Origin: Chromatiales bacterium
Lineage (GTDB): Bacteria; Pseudomonadota; Gammaproteobacteria; Chromatiales; Chromatiaceae
DNA length: 64,000 nt
Direction: 5' to 3'
Assembly: GCA_028280505.1 (NCBI GenBank)
Contig: JANQLO010000085.1
Coordinates: 144,863-208,862 of the forward strand
Shown: positions 25,463-35,270 of the stretch, piece after piece
Layout: each line of letters starts with the position of its first letter
Numbering within the stretch: the first letter of the stretch is position 1
Translations under genes and position numbers: made by a program
The notes under the pieces: model-generated
The model's input: only the letters and a program-made list of their open reading frames with translations
Database searches by the model: none
Told to the model about the DNA's origin: nothing

Positions 25463-27571
25463 TCAATGCGTAATACGCAGGTTTTTCTGCTGCAGCAACT
25501 GCCCCGCCTCGATGGCAGGTACCGGTTTGGAAAACCAAAAACCCTGCGCCTCCGGACAATCCATCGAAACCAAGGCATCGATCTGGTGCTGTGATTCGAC
25601 ACCTTCCGCAACGACATTGATATTGAGCATCCGACCAAGCCCGACAATAGTCTTGATGATCGCCGCACTTTGGGTTTCGCTGTCGAGGCTTTGAATGAAC
25701 GAGCGATCGATCTTCAGGGTATCGTAGGAGCAACGCTGCAGATACGATAGCGAAGAATAGCCCGTACCGAAATCATCCATATGAATCTTGACGCCGAACT
25801 CCCTCAGCTCGTTGAGCACCGACTGCGTCGCATCCTCGCTATCGATAACGTCGCGTTCGGTAAGCTCGAGCGAAAGATCTTGTGGCGAGATGCCGCTCTC
25901 GGTCACGATGCGCTTAACACGCTGCAAAGCGTCCCTGGCACGAAACATACTCGCCGAAACATTAACGCTCATCCCGAGCGGCGAGCCGTTCACAAACACC
26001 TGACGCCACTGCCGTGCTTGTGAGCAGGCTTGTTCCAGCACCCACCAACTCAGTGTCGCGAGCATGCCGGTGTCTTCGACGACATTGAGAAAACTATCCG
26101 GTGCCAGTATCCCTTTCTCCGGATGCAACCAGCGAAGCAAAGCCTCGAACGCGACGATACGGCGTTCACTCAAAGTAACGATTGGCTGGTAATAAACGAC
26201 GAATTCTCCACGGGCGAGCGCACGCCGCAGATCGGTTTCCATGTTCAGACGTGAAATTGCCGCCTGATGCATGGTGGTATCGAAGATCACCGTATTCTCC
26301 GTCTCGGATCGCTTGGCGCGATACATTGCCAGATCGGCGTCACGCAAAATCTCTTCGGGCGATTGATACTGCGACGCAGCCACGGCAATGCCGATACTGG
26401 CGCTGGTGTACATGCCACGCCCGGCAATCGAGAACTCCTGTTGAAACAAGGTATGAATCCGTTCGGAGACCTGGGCGGTATCCGCCTCGTCCTCGATATC
26501 GCTGACAAGAACGGCAAATTCGTCGCCACCCATACGGGCGACCGTGTCGCCGGGCCGAATCACACTCATCAAACGCCGCGCAATCGACACCAACAGACTA
26601 TCGCCGGCCGAGTGTCCCAGGCTGTCGTTAACAAATTTAAACCGGTCGAGATCAAAATAGAGCACGGCGAAGCGCAACGTGTTGTTACGTTTGAATCGCC
26701 GCAAGGCCTGCTGTAAACGATCGATAAACAGTACCCTATTGGGTAGGCCGGTCAATGCATCGTGCAACGCACGATGGATCAGTTGATTCTCCGTTTCCTT
26801 GCGCTTGGCGATACTGCTGATCGAACCGGCCATGCGTACGGCACGTCCGGTCTTGTCGGCCAAGATAACGCCGCGCGCGTAAACCCAAAGGTACTCACCG
26901 CTCTCGTGCCGCAGACGGTGTTCGTATTCGAAATGCCGGCGCGGGCCGTCCAGTTTGGCCGACATGATGCGCTTGAGTTCCGGTAGGTCTTCCGGATGAA
27001 CACGCTCGAACCAGTCTTGAAGACGATCGACACCCGCATCCCCGGTGAGACCGATCAGTTCGTTCCAACGCGGAGAGAAATAGGCCTTTTGCGTGTCGGC
27101 TTCCCAATCCCAGATGCAATCATTGGCACCGGCAACCGCAAGTGCGTACCGCTCCTTAACCTTGATCAAGGCTTGTTCGGCACGTTGCCGCTCGATGGCG
27201 TAAATAATGGCGCGATGCAACAACGCCGCATTGACCTCACGTTTGATAAGGTAATCTTGCGCACCGGCACGAACCGCGCTGGCAGCGGTACTCTCCTCAT
27301 TGCAGTTGGTCAGAATGATGATCGGCACACCGACGGCCGCCGCAGCAATCTGCCGGTAACCGTCGAGACCTTTGGTATCGGGAAGATGCAAGTCCAGCAG
27401 CACGATATCGGGAACATGCCCGGCATTGATGTCGTTCAGCGCACTGGCGATGCTGCGCGTATGGCGAATGCTGTAGGCGTGAGAATAGCGCTTCGCCAAA
27501 TACAAACGGACAATCTCTGCCTCCTGCGGATTGTCTTCCACCAGTAAGACGTCGATGTTAGTACCGTTCAT
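25463..27571 (-). CDS. Response regulator with PAS, GGDEF and EAL domains
   Basis: 702 residues. REC domain 1-120 with acidic pocket and phospho-acceptor Asp60 (VLLDLHLPD); PAS with PAC about 145-265 (WDWEADTQKAYFSPRW); GGDEF about 270-430 with intact RMGGDEFAVL and the inhibitory RPGD site five residues before it; EAL about 440-690 with EALLRW, TERDVIDSED, DDFGTGYSSL and AEGVESQHQ. Both c-di-GMP synthesis and breakdown look possible. It lies 32 bases after a histidine kinase gene, its likely partner: phosphorylation of Asp60 would tune c-di-GMP level. Confidence 0.93.
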   Translation of the reverse strand: MNGTNIDVLLVEDNPQEAEIVRLYLAKRYSHAYSIRHTRSIASALNDINAGHVPDIVLLDLHLPDTKGLDGYRQIAAAAVGVPIIILTNCNEESTAASAVRAGAQDYLIKREVNAALLHRAIIYAIERQRAEQALIKVKERYALAVAGANDCIWDWEADTQKAYFSPRWNELIGLTGDAGVDRLQDWFERVHPEDLPELKRIMSAKLDGPRRHFEYEHRLRHESGEYLWVYARGVILADKTGRAVRMAGSISSIAKRKETENQLIHRALHDALTGLPNRVLFIDRLQQALRRFKRNNTLRFAVLYFDLDRFKFVNDSLGHSAGDSLLVSIARRLMSVIRPGDTVARMGGDEFAVLVSDIEDEADTAQVSERIHTLFQQEFSIAGRGMYTSASIGIAVAASQYQSPEEILRDADLAMYRAKRSETENTVIFDTTMHQAAISRLNMETDLRRALARGEFVVYYQPIVTLSERRIVAFEALLRWLHPEKGILAPDSFLNVVEDTGMLATLSWWVLEQACSQARQWRQVFVNGSPLGMSVNVSASMFRARDALQRVKRIVTESGISPQDLSLELTERDVIDSEDATQSVLNELREFGVKIHMDDFGTGYSSLSYLQRCSYDTLKIDRSFIQSLDSETQSAAIIKTIVGLGRMLNINVVAEGVESQHQIDALVSMDCPEAQGFWFSKPVPAIEAGQLLQQKNLRITH

Positions 27572-27603
27572 ACTGTTCTCGGATTGGCGTCACCCTGGGT
27601 ATT

Positions 27604-28752
27604 TTAGCCGGCCGTCATGTCGACGGCTTCCTCTGCCTGAGGCACCGAGAAAATGAATACACTACCGCTGCCAAGCGACGATCTTACCCAAATATTACCG
27701 CCATGGTTATGGATGATCCGCTTGCAAATCGCGAGCCCCATACCGGTCCCTGGATAATCTTCTACCGAACCGGCACGTTCAAACATACCAAATATCCGCT
27801 TGGTATCCTCATCGGAAATACCGATGCCATTGTCCTTGATACCAATACGCCACTCGCTGCGCACACGTTGTGCACGTGCAGTAACGTGTAGCGGTCGTTC
27901 ACTGCGGAACTTGATTGCGTTACCGATAAGGTTCTGGAAAACCCGCTGGAACTGCCTGCGATCGACCATCAAGGTAGGTAACCGATGTTGGCGGCTCACA
28001 CTGCCGCCGATCTCGTCCAGGGTCACCTTATAGAGCTCGACTGCTTCGTCGAGCAGGTCGTTGAAATCGACCAGCTGACAATCGGGCTCGGCATTTTGCA
28101 GACGCGAGAAGTCCAACAGCTCATCCAACATCTCTTGGGTACGCGCCAGGTTGAATTGAAGATGGCCGAGTACCTTGGAGCCGGAATCGCCCAACTCGCC
28201 AAGGTGGTCTTCGTTGAGAATATCGGCATAACGCCGAGCAAGTTGCAGAGGATCCTGCAGATCGTGCGAAACAGCGTAAACCAAACGCTCACGTTCCTCG
28301 CCATTCGGTTCGTCTACGGCCGTCTCTTCCGCATCGCCGGGCTCGTGCCGCAGGCTGAAACTGCGCTCCTGCGCGTCGAGTTTGCCCACCAGACGTGCCA
28401 ATGCGACAAAACCGGCGCTACTCCGGGGATACACCGTCGTCACCTCGGCGTCGAGTGACGAATCGAGTCGGTCGTGACGCTTGGGTTCGACCAACAATAC
28501 CTGTAGCGCGTTCGGTCGATTCTTGGCGCAGGCCATCGTGATGTCTCGCCAACTGGACCACCGCTGACGCTCGTCGACAACAATGATTTGATAACGGGTT
28601 TCCGAATACAAGGCATCGTAGAACGCTTTTGCCGAGGTCACGGCAAAGACGCGCACGTTGGCACCGCCGGCTTTCTCGGCCAGCAATGAAGTCAACACCA
28701 ACTCGTCTGCAACGGAGGTGCTAACAAACAACAGATTGATGTTTGCATCCAT
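27604..28752 (-). CDS. Sensor histidine kinase with N-terminal receiver-like domain
   Basis: 382 residues from the ATG at 28752 (protein begins MDANINLLFVS). No membrane segment, so cytoplasmic. Residues 1-120 resemble a response-regulator fold (VVDERQRWSS in place of the usual phospho-Asp motif). HisKA has the phospho-acceptor His163 in YAVSHDLQDP, and HATPase_c has NLIGNAIKFR, DNGIGIS and GTGMGLAICKRIIHNHGG. The C-terminal half is like phytochrome-type kinases. A longer in-frame start at 28860 is possible; neither start has a strong Shine-Dalgarno. It is upstream of and probably co-transcribed with the REC-PAS-GGDEF-EAL gene. Confidence 0.88.
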   Translation of the reverse strand: MDANINLLFVSTSVADELVLTSLLAEKAGGANVRVFAVTSAKAFYDALYSETRYQIIVVDERQRWSSWRDITMACAKNRPNALQVLLVEPKRHDRLDSSLDAEVTTVYPRSSAGFVALARLVGKLDAQERSFSLRHEPGDAEETAVDEPNGEERERLVYAVSHDLQDPLQLARRYADILNEDHLGELGDSGSKVLGHLQFNLARTQEMLDELLDFSRLQNAEPDCQLVDFNDLLDEAVELYKVTLDEIGGSVSRQHRLPTLMVDRRQFQRVFQNLIGNAIKFRSERPLHVTARAQRVRSEWRIGIKDNGIGISDEDTKRIFGMFERAGSVEDYPGTGMGLAICKRIIHNHGGNIWVRSSLGSGSVFIFSVPQAEEAVDMTAG

Positions 28753-29438
28753 GTAGTTTTTGTTGTCGGCACTTGACGTTTTAAGTGGCACGCATCGGGC
28801 GTCGTAACTGCCTGAAGTCGAAACCACGGAAGCCTTCTCGAGGAGGCCTTTAAAGGGCATTGCCGTACTACCAGTTACCACCAAATTTTTCTTTACAAAT
28901 CATACCTTAAGCCAATTCATTTAGCGATTGTTTACGGCCCCATTTTCACAAAAACAGAGGATAAAAAAACGGCGAAAAACCGGCACTCGTGAATCGTTGA
29001 CGCAAGCGGATTCGCAAGCAGAAAAGTCTTCATAAAAAGCGCCATTAAAGACCCTTTTTAGGCACCAAATTCTTTTAGTGTCAGGTGATTTATCACTATT
29101 ATCGAACCCGGAAAGCGCAAACTCATGACTTTAATTCCTGCCCAAAAATGGCCTGATGCCAACAATTCCTCTCCCTCCGGGTCGCTGATTGTTACCGCGC
29201 AAAACAAATCGGGAAGCAGATTTTCACCGGGACCGGAAAACACCCGATCATGCCGGCTACAGCAAAGCTTTTTCGAACGAGCCGGACCCCCGAAGCCGAA
29301 ATGATAGTGCGCAATTTCCCCAGCAACATCGTTGTTATCCAGATGAAATCATGTTGGCCATGAGCGGACAGGTACGTTCGCCGTAGCTTGAATGGAAGAA
29401 GCGATGGAACCGCCCATAACCCGCTAGAATACGACCGC
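28753..29438. other. Intergenic stretch without a recognisable gene
   Basis: About 690 bases between the divergent kinase gene and the 2TM protein gene. It is richer in A/T than its surroundings around 28880-29100. It holds a small GTGAT-TT-ATCAC palindrome near 29084-29095. No coding frame with family similarity, tRNA or riboswitch was recognised. Promoters of both flanking genes must lie here. Confidence 0.5.
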
Positions 29439-29804
29439 ATGAATTTGAACGATCCGTTCCAGCGTGTCAGCCGTAAAAGACAACGCACTTACGCGGCGTT
29501 AAGAGATAGCCTATTAAAGCAAGGCGTGCATGACTACGATGCCGCACTGGTAGTGTCCAATGCCATGTCACGCAATGCCGCCGTCCTGTCGGCGATATTA
29601 CTTGTCGCCACGGTGATCTCAGTGGTCTTGTTTCCACATGCCGCAGGTATCGTTCTTATACTCGCTTTGCTCGCGGCGATCTGGATCGGCACGACCTTCT
29701 TTCAGGCTCGTATGCATCTCAAGCGTTATATGCTTGAGGAATGTCGGCCATCGACACCAAATTCGGACACCGAAGATACCAACGACCCAGGAGATACACC
29801 ATGA
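29439..29804 (+). CDS. Small membrane protein with two TM helices
   Basis: 121 residues: a basic N-terminal cytoplasmic part (NDPFQRVSRKRQRTYAALRDSLLKQG), two closely spaced membrane helices (about 46-64 and 67-88), and an acidic Ser/Thr/Asp-rich tail. Family not recognised. The start at 29439 is favoured over a TTG further up. Its stop overlaps the ATG of the DsrE-family gene (ATGA at 29801), which puts it at the head of an operon with a DsrE-like and an ApbE protein. Confidence 0.7.
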   Translation: MNLNDPFQRVSRKRQRTYAALRDSLLKQGVHDYDAALVVSNAMSRNAAVLSAILLVATVISVVLFPHAAGIVLILALLAAIWIGTTFFQARMHLKRYMLEECRPSTPNSDTEDTNDPGDTP

Positions 29805-30316
29805 ACATGACGCAAAGCAGATTCGCGATCAAAGGCAGTGTACTCGGCCTGACCTTGATAATCGTCGCGCTGGCAGGACTTGTACCCAATGACGCACGCG
29901 CCGATGAAGACGTCGTCAAAGTCGTCTATCACGCCGATTTCGCCGACCCGCGGCGATTCAGCGCGATGCTCACCAGCATCAACAACATGGTGACCTATTA
30001 TCAGAACGAACTCATCGAATACGATATCCGTATCGTATTCGTCGCCCACGGTATCCGATTCGTCACCGATGACAAATTGGTGGGAACACCTTTCGCCGAA
30101 GATGTCGCCATGGCCGAACGGCGTGCAAACAATGCCGGGCGCCTCAGTGCCCTGCACTCCGTGCAGGACGTTAAGCTCGAGCTGTGCGACATCACACGCT
30201 CTCAAATCAATCTCGACGCCGACAAATTATACGACGGGGTCGACCAGGTGCCCTCGGGTGTCGTGCAACTCGCGCAGCTGCAAAGCGAGGGCTTCGCCTA
30301 CATAAAGATCGAATGA
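29801..30316 (+). CDS. Secreted DsrE-family protein
   Basis: 171 residues with a signal peptide (about 1-31, cleaved near ARA-DE). The mature part has the DsrE/DsrF-like alpha/beta fold: KVVYHADFADPRRFSAMLTSINNMVTYY, IRIVFVAHGIRFVTDD, CDITRSQINLDAD, VVQLAQLQSEGFAYIKIE. One Cys is retained in ELCDIT, at the place where many DsrE-like proteins have their reactive Cys. Cytosolic DsrE proteins carry persulfide sulfur; a periplasmic version may handle thiosulfate- or sulfide-derived sulfur (inference). GGAG 8 bases upstream fixes the start. It is translationally coupled to the upstream gene. Confidence 0.85.
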   Translation: MNMTQSRFAIKGSVLGLTLIIVALAGLVPNDARADEDVVKVVYHADFADPRRFSAMLTSINNMVTYYQNELIEYDIRIVFVAHGIRFVTDDKLVGTPFAEDVAMAERRANNAGRLSALHSVQDVKLELCDITRSQINLDADKLYDGVDQVPSGVVQLAQLQSEGFAYIKIE

Positions 30317-30329
30317 GTCACTCCAGAAC

Positions 30330-31394
30330 ATGCCATTGCAACGAGACCGTCGAATCGCGCGGGTCGGCGCTTGGTCGACGATCGTCATTTCGCTGGTGCT
30401 GCCGGCCCTGCTTGGCTGTACCGCACAATCCCCTCAGATCGCCGAACTCTCTGGCGAAACCATGGGGACTACCTTCAGTATCAAACTCTCGCCCCCACCC
30501 GACCGAGCCACCCAAACGGCGATAAAACAACAGGTGGAACAACGTCTAACAGAGATCAATCAACAGCTATCGACCTACATTCCCGATTCCGACCTGATGC
30601 GCTTCAACCGTTCCGTGTCAACCGACTGGCAACCGGTACCGATCGCATTGGCCTCGCTCGTCGATCAAGCCAAAACGATCAGCCTGCGCACGGAGGGACT
30701 TTACGATGTCACCGTCGGGCCGCTCGTCGAACTTTGGGGGTTTGGCAGTAGCGGAACACGTACTCAACCACCGACACCGGCGGCCATCGACGCTACCGTC
30801 GCCAGAATAGGACACCAACACGTCGACGTCCGCATGACACCGCCCGCCCTGCGTAAGGCCATGCCGAGTCTGGCAATCGACCTGTCCTCGATCGCCAAGG
30901 GCTGGGCAGTCGATCAGCTCAGTGCACTGTTATCGGCACAAGGCGTCGAGGCATTTCTGGTCGAGATCGGCGGTGAAACGCGCACCAAGGGTAAAAAGCA
31001 AAACGGACAACCCTGGCGTATCGCCATCGAGCGTCCTTTGTATAGCGAACGCAAGATCCAAGGCGGCATCGAGGCGGTCGATATTGCCATCGCCACGTCC
31101 GGCGACTACCGCAACTATTTCGAACACGACGGCCAGCGCTACTCACACACGATAGACCCAACAACCGGCAGTGTTGTTCGTCATCGCCTCGCATCCGTTA
31201 CGGTCATCGCCGAGACTTGCGCGGAGGCCGATGCCTGGGCCACCGCATTGATGGCACTCGGCGAAGTGCGGGCACCGAAGTTGGCGGAGCTGCTGGGGAT
31301 CCGCGCGCTATTCATTATTCGCGAACCCGAAGGATTACGCGAACACGTAACATCGGCACTGAGCAAGTCTCAGGTGTGGCAAACCCTACAATGA
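30330..31394 (+). CDS. apbE: FAD:protein FMN transferase (ApbE)
   Basis: 354 residues, a periplasmic lipoprotein (lipobox LLGC near residue 29). ApbE motifs: SGETMGTTFSIKL, YDVTVGPLVELWGFG, IDLSSIAKGWAVDQL, VEIGGETRTKG, ATSGDYRNYF, SHTIDPTTG, and AETCAEADAWATALMALG for Mg2+ binding. It attaches FMN from FAD to Thr/Ser of target proteins such as NqrB/C, RnfG or NosR. It follows the DsrE-like gene by 13 bases; no obvious flavinylated target is encoded beside it, so the substrate may be elsewhere. Confidence 0.95.
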   Translation: MPLQRDRRIARVGAWSTIVISLVLPALLGCTAQSPQIAELSGETMGTTFSIKLSPPPDRATQTAIKQQVEQRLTEINQQLSTYIPDSDLMRFNRSVSTDWQPVPIALASLVDQAKTISLRTEGLYDVTVGPLVELWGFGSSGTRTQPPTPAAIDATVARIGHQHVDVRMTPPALRKAMPSLAIDLSSIAKGWAVDQLSALLSAQGVEAFLVEIGGETRTKGKKQNGQPWRIAIERPLYSERKIQGGIEAVDIAIATSGDYRNYFEHDGQRYSHTIDPTTGSVVRHRLASVTVIAETCAEADAWATALMALGEVRAPKLAELLGIRALFIIREPEGLREHVTSALSKSQVWQTLQ

Positions 31395-31430
31395 GCCATA
31401 GGGACGTCGTTGCCAGACAGGCTATACCCC

Positions 31431-33419
31431 TTACGCATCGGCGCCTTGTGAATGCCGTCCGTAAAAACAGAATCTTGCTTCACCCTCTTTTTTCGCCAGA
31501 TACATCGCTGCATCCGCAAGGTTCATCAAATCGGCGGAACTATGCGCGTCAAGGGGAAACAAGCTGATCCCGATACTGACACTGAGCATCACGGCCCCTT
31601 TCTGCACCTCAAATGGCTGGGCAAAAGCGTTCATGATTTTTATCGCAACCGCGGCAGCATGATCCGGACCTGTCAGATCTTCCAACAGTACGACAAATTC
31701 GTCACCGCCCAAACGCGCCAGTAGATCGGCCTCGCGCACGGTCGCCGCCAAACGCTCAGCGACCAAACGCAGCAGTTCATCGCCTGCCAGGTGGCCCTTC
31801 GTATCGTTGACCGCTTTAAAACCGTCCAGGTCCAGAAACAGCAACGCCAACATGTGTTCGTGCCGCTTGGCACGCTTGATCGCATTGTCCAGTTCCCCTG
31901 CCAGCATCAGACGATTGGGCAATCCGGTCAATGCATCGTGATACGCCAGATACTGTAAGCGCTCCTGTGATTCCTGGATCATGCTGATGTCAGACAATAC
32001 GCCGACATAGTGAGTAACCTCGCCGGCGGTTTTGATTGCACTGATACTCAACCACTGCGGATACACCTCGCCGCTCTTGCGCCGGTTCCAGATGTCGCCA
32101 TGCCATTGGCCCTCCCGATCGAGCACCTGCCACATCCGCTGATAAAAATCCTTATGGTGCCGCCCGGAACTCAGCAAACTGGGGTTGCGTCCCCGAACCT
32201 CACCCAATGCGTAACCGGTGATGCGGGTGAACCCGGGATTCACCGATTCGATCAAGGCATTGGCATCGGTGATCATGACCCCTTCCGCAGTGCTCTCGAT
32301 GATGACGGAGGCAAGACGGAGTTCCTCACGTGTCTCATGCTCAGTCGTTACATCGATAAGCACACCATGCACCAAGCCGACATCCTCGTACTCACCGAGG
32401 ATGCGCGCGTGACCCTGTCGTTTATCGGGAAAGTGCAATCGAATCTCGAGCTCGAAGGGTTGTCGCGACCCATGGCAGGCAGCGATGGCCTGCGACAAAC
32501 CGGCTCGGTCGTCGGGATGCACCCGGGCGATGACCAATGCGATGTTCGGCTGTGCATCGAACGGGTAATCCAATGTTCGGAACAACTGCTGCGACCAATG
32601 CGGACACGAACCATCGACCCGGCAAGCCCAGCTACCCATGCCTGCCAGTTGTTGCGCCTGAAGCAAATCGCGATTGGTGCGACTGAGCATCTCGGTACGT
32701 GACTGCACGCGACGTTCGAGTTGCTCCTGATTTTCGAGCAACTGTAAGGTCATCCGATTTATCGATGAGGCCAGATAGCCGAGTTCGTCGTCGGCACTAC
32801 CCCGTGCGAACGCCTGCGACTCGAACTTGATATCGCGTACACCGGCGGCCACCTTACCGGCATCGCTCGCCATTTGTTCTACCGGGTCTACGATCAGCCG
32901 CTTCACGAAAAACAACAAAAGCGCAACCAACACACCGATTTCCACGAGGCTGACCAGAAACATCAGCAAGGCACGCTGCCGGATGTATGCCACCAATCCG
33001 GCAAAACTACCAACGACGATCAATTCCCCTAAATCAATCGTCTTATCGCGGTGCGAATGGAGAATATTGAGCTTGACGACCACCTCGTCCCCGCCACCGC
33101 GCTGTCCGGCAGAAAAGTATTCGTCGCCATTGCGCGTTACTGCGGCATAACGAACGCCGGTCGATTCGACCAGACCGTCGAGCAACGACTGGGTTTGCAA
33201 TTCATCGAGCAACCATAGCGAATTGCGCAGGGCATCCAGTTGCACCACTGCGTGCTGCTCGATGTTTCGAGTCATCAGTTCGGCATGTTCGCGGTAATCG
33301 ACATTCAAATGCAGAATCATGCGCGTCAATGACGCCAACACCACGACCGACACCACACCAATAGTGATACGCTTTGCAAGACGGCGACGATAAGGGCGCT
33401 TATCCGACGCATCGCTCAT
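31431..33419 (-). CDS. Membrane sensor diguanylate cyclase (HAMP-PAS-PAS-GGDEF)
   Basis: 662 residues: TM1 at about 19-37, a ~105-residue periplasmic domain, TM2 about 150-170, HAMP about 170-240 with a coiled coil after it, two PAS domains (about 255-365, 370-490), then GGDEF (about 495-655). The catalytic motif RLGGDEFVVLLED is intact and an inhibitory READ site precedes it by five residues. It should make c-di-GMP in response to a periplasmic signal. The gene overlaps by four bases (33416-33419) with an upstream gene for a periplasmic solute-binding protein, which may feed ligand information to it. Confidence 0.93.
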   Translation of the reverse strand: MSDASDKRPYRRRLAKRITIGVVSVVVLASLTRMILHLNVDYREHAELMTRNIEQHAVVQLDALRNSLWLLDELQTQSLLDGLVESTGVRYAAVTRNGDEYFSAGQRGGGDEVVVKLNILHSHRDKTIDLGELIVVGSFAGLVAYIRQRALLMFLVSLVEIGVLVALLLFFVKRLIVDPVEQMASDAGKVAAGVRDIKFESQAFARGSADDELGYLASSINRMTLQLLENQEQLERRVQSRTEMLSRTNRDLLQAQQLAGMGSWACRVDGSCPHWSQQLFRTLDYPFDAQPNIALVIARVHPDDRAGLSQAIAACHGSRQPFELEIRLHFPDKRQGHARILGEYEDVGLVHGVLIDVTTEHETREELRLASVIIESTAEGVMITDANALIESVNPGFTRITGYALGEVRGRNPSLLSSGRHHKDFYQRMWQVLDREGQWHGDIWNRRKSGEVYPQWLSISAIKTAGEVTHYVGVLSDISMIQESQERLQYLAYHDALTGLPNRLMLAGELDNAIKRAKRHEHMLALLFLDLDGFKAVNDTKGHLAGDELLRLVAERLAATVREADLLARLGGDEFVVLLEDLTGPDHAAAVAIKIMNAFAQPFEVQKGAVMLSVSIGISLFPLDAHSSADLMNLADAAMYLAKKEGEARFCFYGRHSQGADA

Positions 33420-34132
33420 AAAGCAAACGCCCCGAAGACCACCTGATGTAATGCTTGGTAGCTCCCGTCGGCTTTGAGTTCGCGCAACACCCGCTCGACT
33501 TGCGGCACCAATGCCGCATGACGCCTATTCAAGTACATATACATCGATCGAGAAGTCAGCGGAGGATCGACGATTCGGGCCGCATGACAACCTATATCCT
33601 GCATCAAGCTGAGCGCTTGATGCCGCTCGTATACCGCGGTATGCACTCGACTGGCTTGTAGCAAGTCGAACAACGCCGCACCATCGCGCACTTTGGTCAA
33701 CGAGCGGTAACGCCGCACATTGTCTTCCACCACCTTCCAACCGGTGATGATCGCGACATCATGTTCGGCAAGATCGTCCCATTCTTCGATATTCGCATCG
33801 GGATGTCGGGTGATCGCGACGAAGTCATACTGAATCATCGCTTCCCCGACCGGCAGCATATTGGGATAACGCTCATCCAGCCCGGCAATACGAACCAGAT
33901 TGCCATCGTCGATACCCTGCTCGACATTGAGCAGGGCACGTTCGGCCGCAACACGTACAAACTCTGTATCGATACCCAGTCGGGAGAAGATGTCGCGGGT
34001 CAGGCGAATCTGGAATTCTGCCTGCGGAGAGCCGGGAGCAAAGCCCATGTTGAAGACGAGCGTTCGGGGCGTATCCGCCGCTGCGGCGACGCACGTCAAC
34101 ATCAAAAAACCGAAAAACAAACCACGTTCCAT
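33416..34132 (-). CDS. Periplasmic SBP_bac_3-like solute-binding protein
   Basis: 238 residues with a signal peptide (about 1-18). The fold of extracellular solute-binding proteins family 3 is suggested by FAPGSPQAEFQIRLTRDIFSRLGID, VAAERALLNVEQGIDDGNLVRIAG, DLAEHDVAIITGWKVVEDN and a C-terminal RELKADGSYQ. No ABC permease or ATPase is nearby. The coupled diguanylate cyclase downstream suggests this protein serves in sensing rather than import (inference). The ligand is unknown; polar amino acids are common for the family. Confidence 0.82.
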   Translation of the reverse strand: MERGLFFGFLMLTCVAAAADTPRTLVFNMGFAPGSPQAEFQIRLTRDIFSRLGIDTEFVRVAAERALLNVEQGIDDGNLVRIAGLDERYPNMLPVGEAMIQYDFVAITRHPDANIEEWDDLAEHDVAIITGWKVVEDNVRRYRSLTKVRDGAALFDLLQASRVHTAVYERHQALSLMQDIGCHAARIVDPPLTSRSMYMYLNRRHAALVPQVERVLRELKADGSYQALHQVVFGAFAL

Positions 34133-34302
34133 CTTCCCTGTCCAGACACGGCACTTATAATAATTTTACGCTTGGCGCACGATAGCATAACTGAAGAAAA
34201 TCAATTTCTTGGCGCCAGATCAATAATTGTGTCGAGCAGATACCGTGTTTACGAACTATGCCATGTGAAGTATCTGCGCTTCGCCACGCTTTTCAGCCGA
34301 TT

Positions 34303-34327
34303 ATATCCAAGCGTCGTACTTGGATAT
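34303..34327. promoter_or_regulatory. Perfect 9-bp inverted repeat with 7-base spacer
   Basis: ATATCCAAG and CTTGGATAT flank CGTCGTA, upstream of the binding-protein/cyclase operon (start 34132) and downstream of the metR stop. It lacks a T-run on either strand, so an operator is more likely than a terminator. No protein can be assigned. Confidence 0.4.
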
Positions 34328-34388
34328 GGGCGTACGACACCGAACGGAAAGTGGTGGTGCCGAGCTGAGTTATGCGCTGAGCACAATC

Positions 34389-35270
34389 CTACCGGTCGCG
34401 TGCCATTTGCAAAAAAGACTTCACAAAATCGGTATCGCCATCGCGTTTGCGAATACCGATGTAAATCTGTTTATGCACACCTTTTCTACCCAACCGAATA
34501 GCGCGGATCGGTAATGATGTCGCATATTCATCGACTAGCCAACGAGGCAAAGCTGCAACACCGCGACCGGCAACAACCATGTGCAACATAATATCGGTGG
34601 TCTCTATTGTCTGATGACGCTTTGGCCTCAGCTTGGCAGGCAACAAGAAAGAACTGAAAACATCGAGCCGTTCGACCTCGACGGGATACGTAATCAATGT
34701 CTCCTCAGCGACATGCTTGGGTTCGACATAGCACCGACCGTCAAGACGGTGCCCAACCGCAACGACCAATACCTGTTCATACCCGTACACCGGTTCGAAC
34801 ACCAACCCGGTTCGATCGAGCGGGTCCGGCGTCACCAAGATATCGATGTCATGACTGAACAGCGCCCCGATACCGCCGAATTGAAATTGCTGTTTTACAT
34901 CCACGTCCACATCGGGCCAACATCGAAGATAGGGCGCGACGATTCCCAATAACCACTGGTGACAGGGATGACACTCAATGCCGATCCTCAATACCCCGCG
35001 CTGTCCTTGAGCGATTTGTCCGATAACCTGCTCGGCATGCTCGAATTGAGGTAATAACCGTTTTGCCAAAGACAACAACGCATTGCCGGCCGGCGTGAAA
35101 CGCAGGCGCCGTCCCTCTCTGGACCAGATCTTGGTACCGATGCGACTTTCGAGTTTGCCGATGGAATGACTCAAAGCCGACTGTGTCAGGCAAAGCGCAT
35201 CGGCCGCCGCTGTCAGCGAACCCAAACGGTCGACCTCGAGCACAATGGTCAGATGACTACGTTCAATCAT
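34389..35270 (-). CDS. metR: LysR-family regulator MetR
   Basis: 293 residues. N-terminal winged HTH (GSLTAAADALCLTQSALSHSIGKLESRIG), then the two-lobed effector domain with the MetR-typical GIECHPCHQWLLGIVAPYL and RGVAALPRWLV. MetR uses homocysteine as co-inducer and activates metE. The gene is divergent from metE with 103 bases between the starts, the classic arrangement. Confidence 0.93.
   Translation of the reverse strand: MIERSHLTIVLEVDRLGSLTAAADALCLTQSALSHSIGKLESRIGTKIWSREGRRLRFTPAGNALLSLAKRLLPQFEHAEQVIGQIAQGQRGVLRIGIECHPCHQWLLGIVAPYLRCWPDVDVDVKQQFQFGGIGALFSHDIDILVTPDPLDRTGLVFEPVYGYEQVLVVAVGHRLDGRCYVEPKHVAEETLITYPVEVERLDVFSSFLLPAKLRPKRHQTIETTDIMLHMVVAGRGVAALPRWLVDEYATSLPIRAIRLGRKGVHKQIYIGIRKRDGDTDFVKSFLQMARDR

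Noticed and set aside
29058..29243. 61-codon minus-strand frame in the 28.7-29.4 kb gap
   Set aside because: No Shine-Dalgarno, no family pattern and biased by local composition; left as intergenic.
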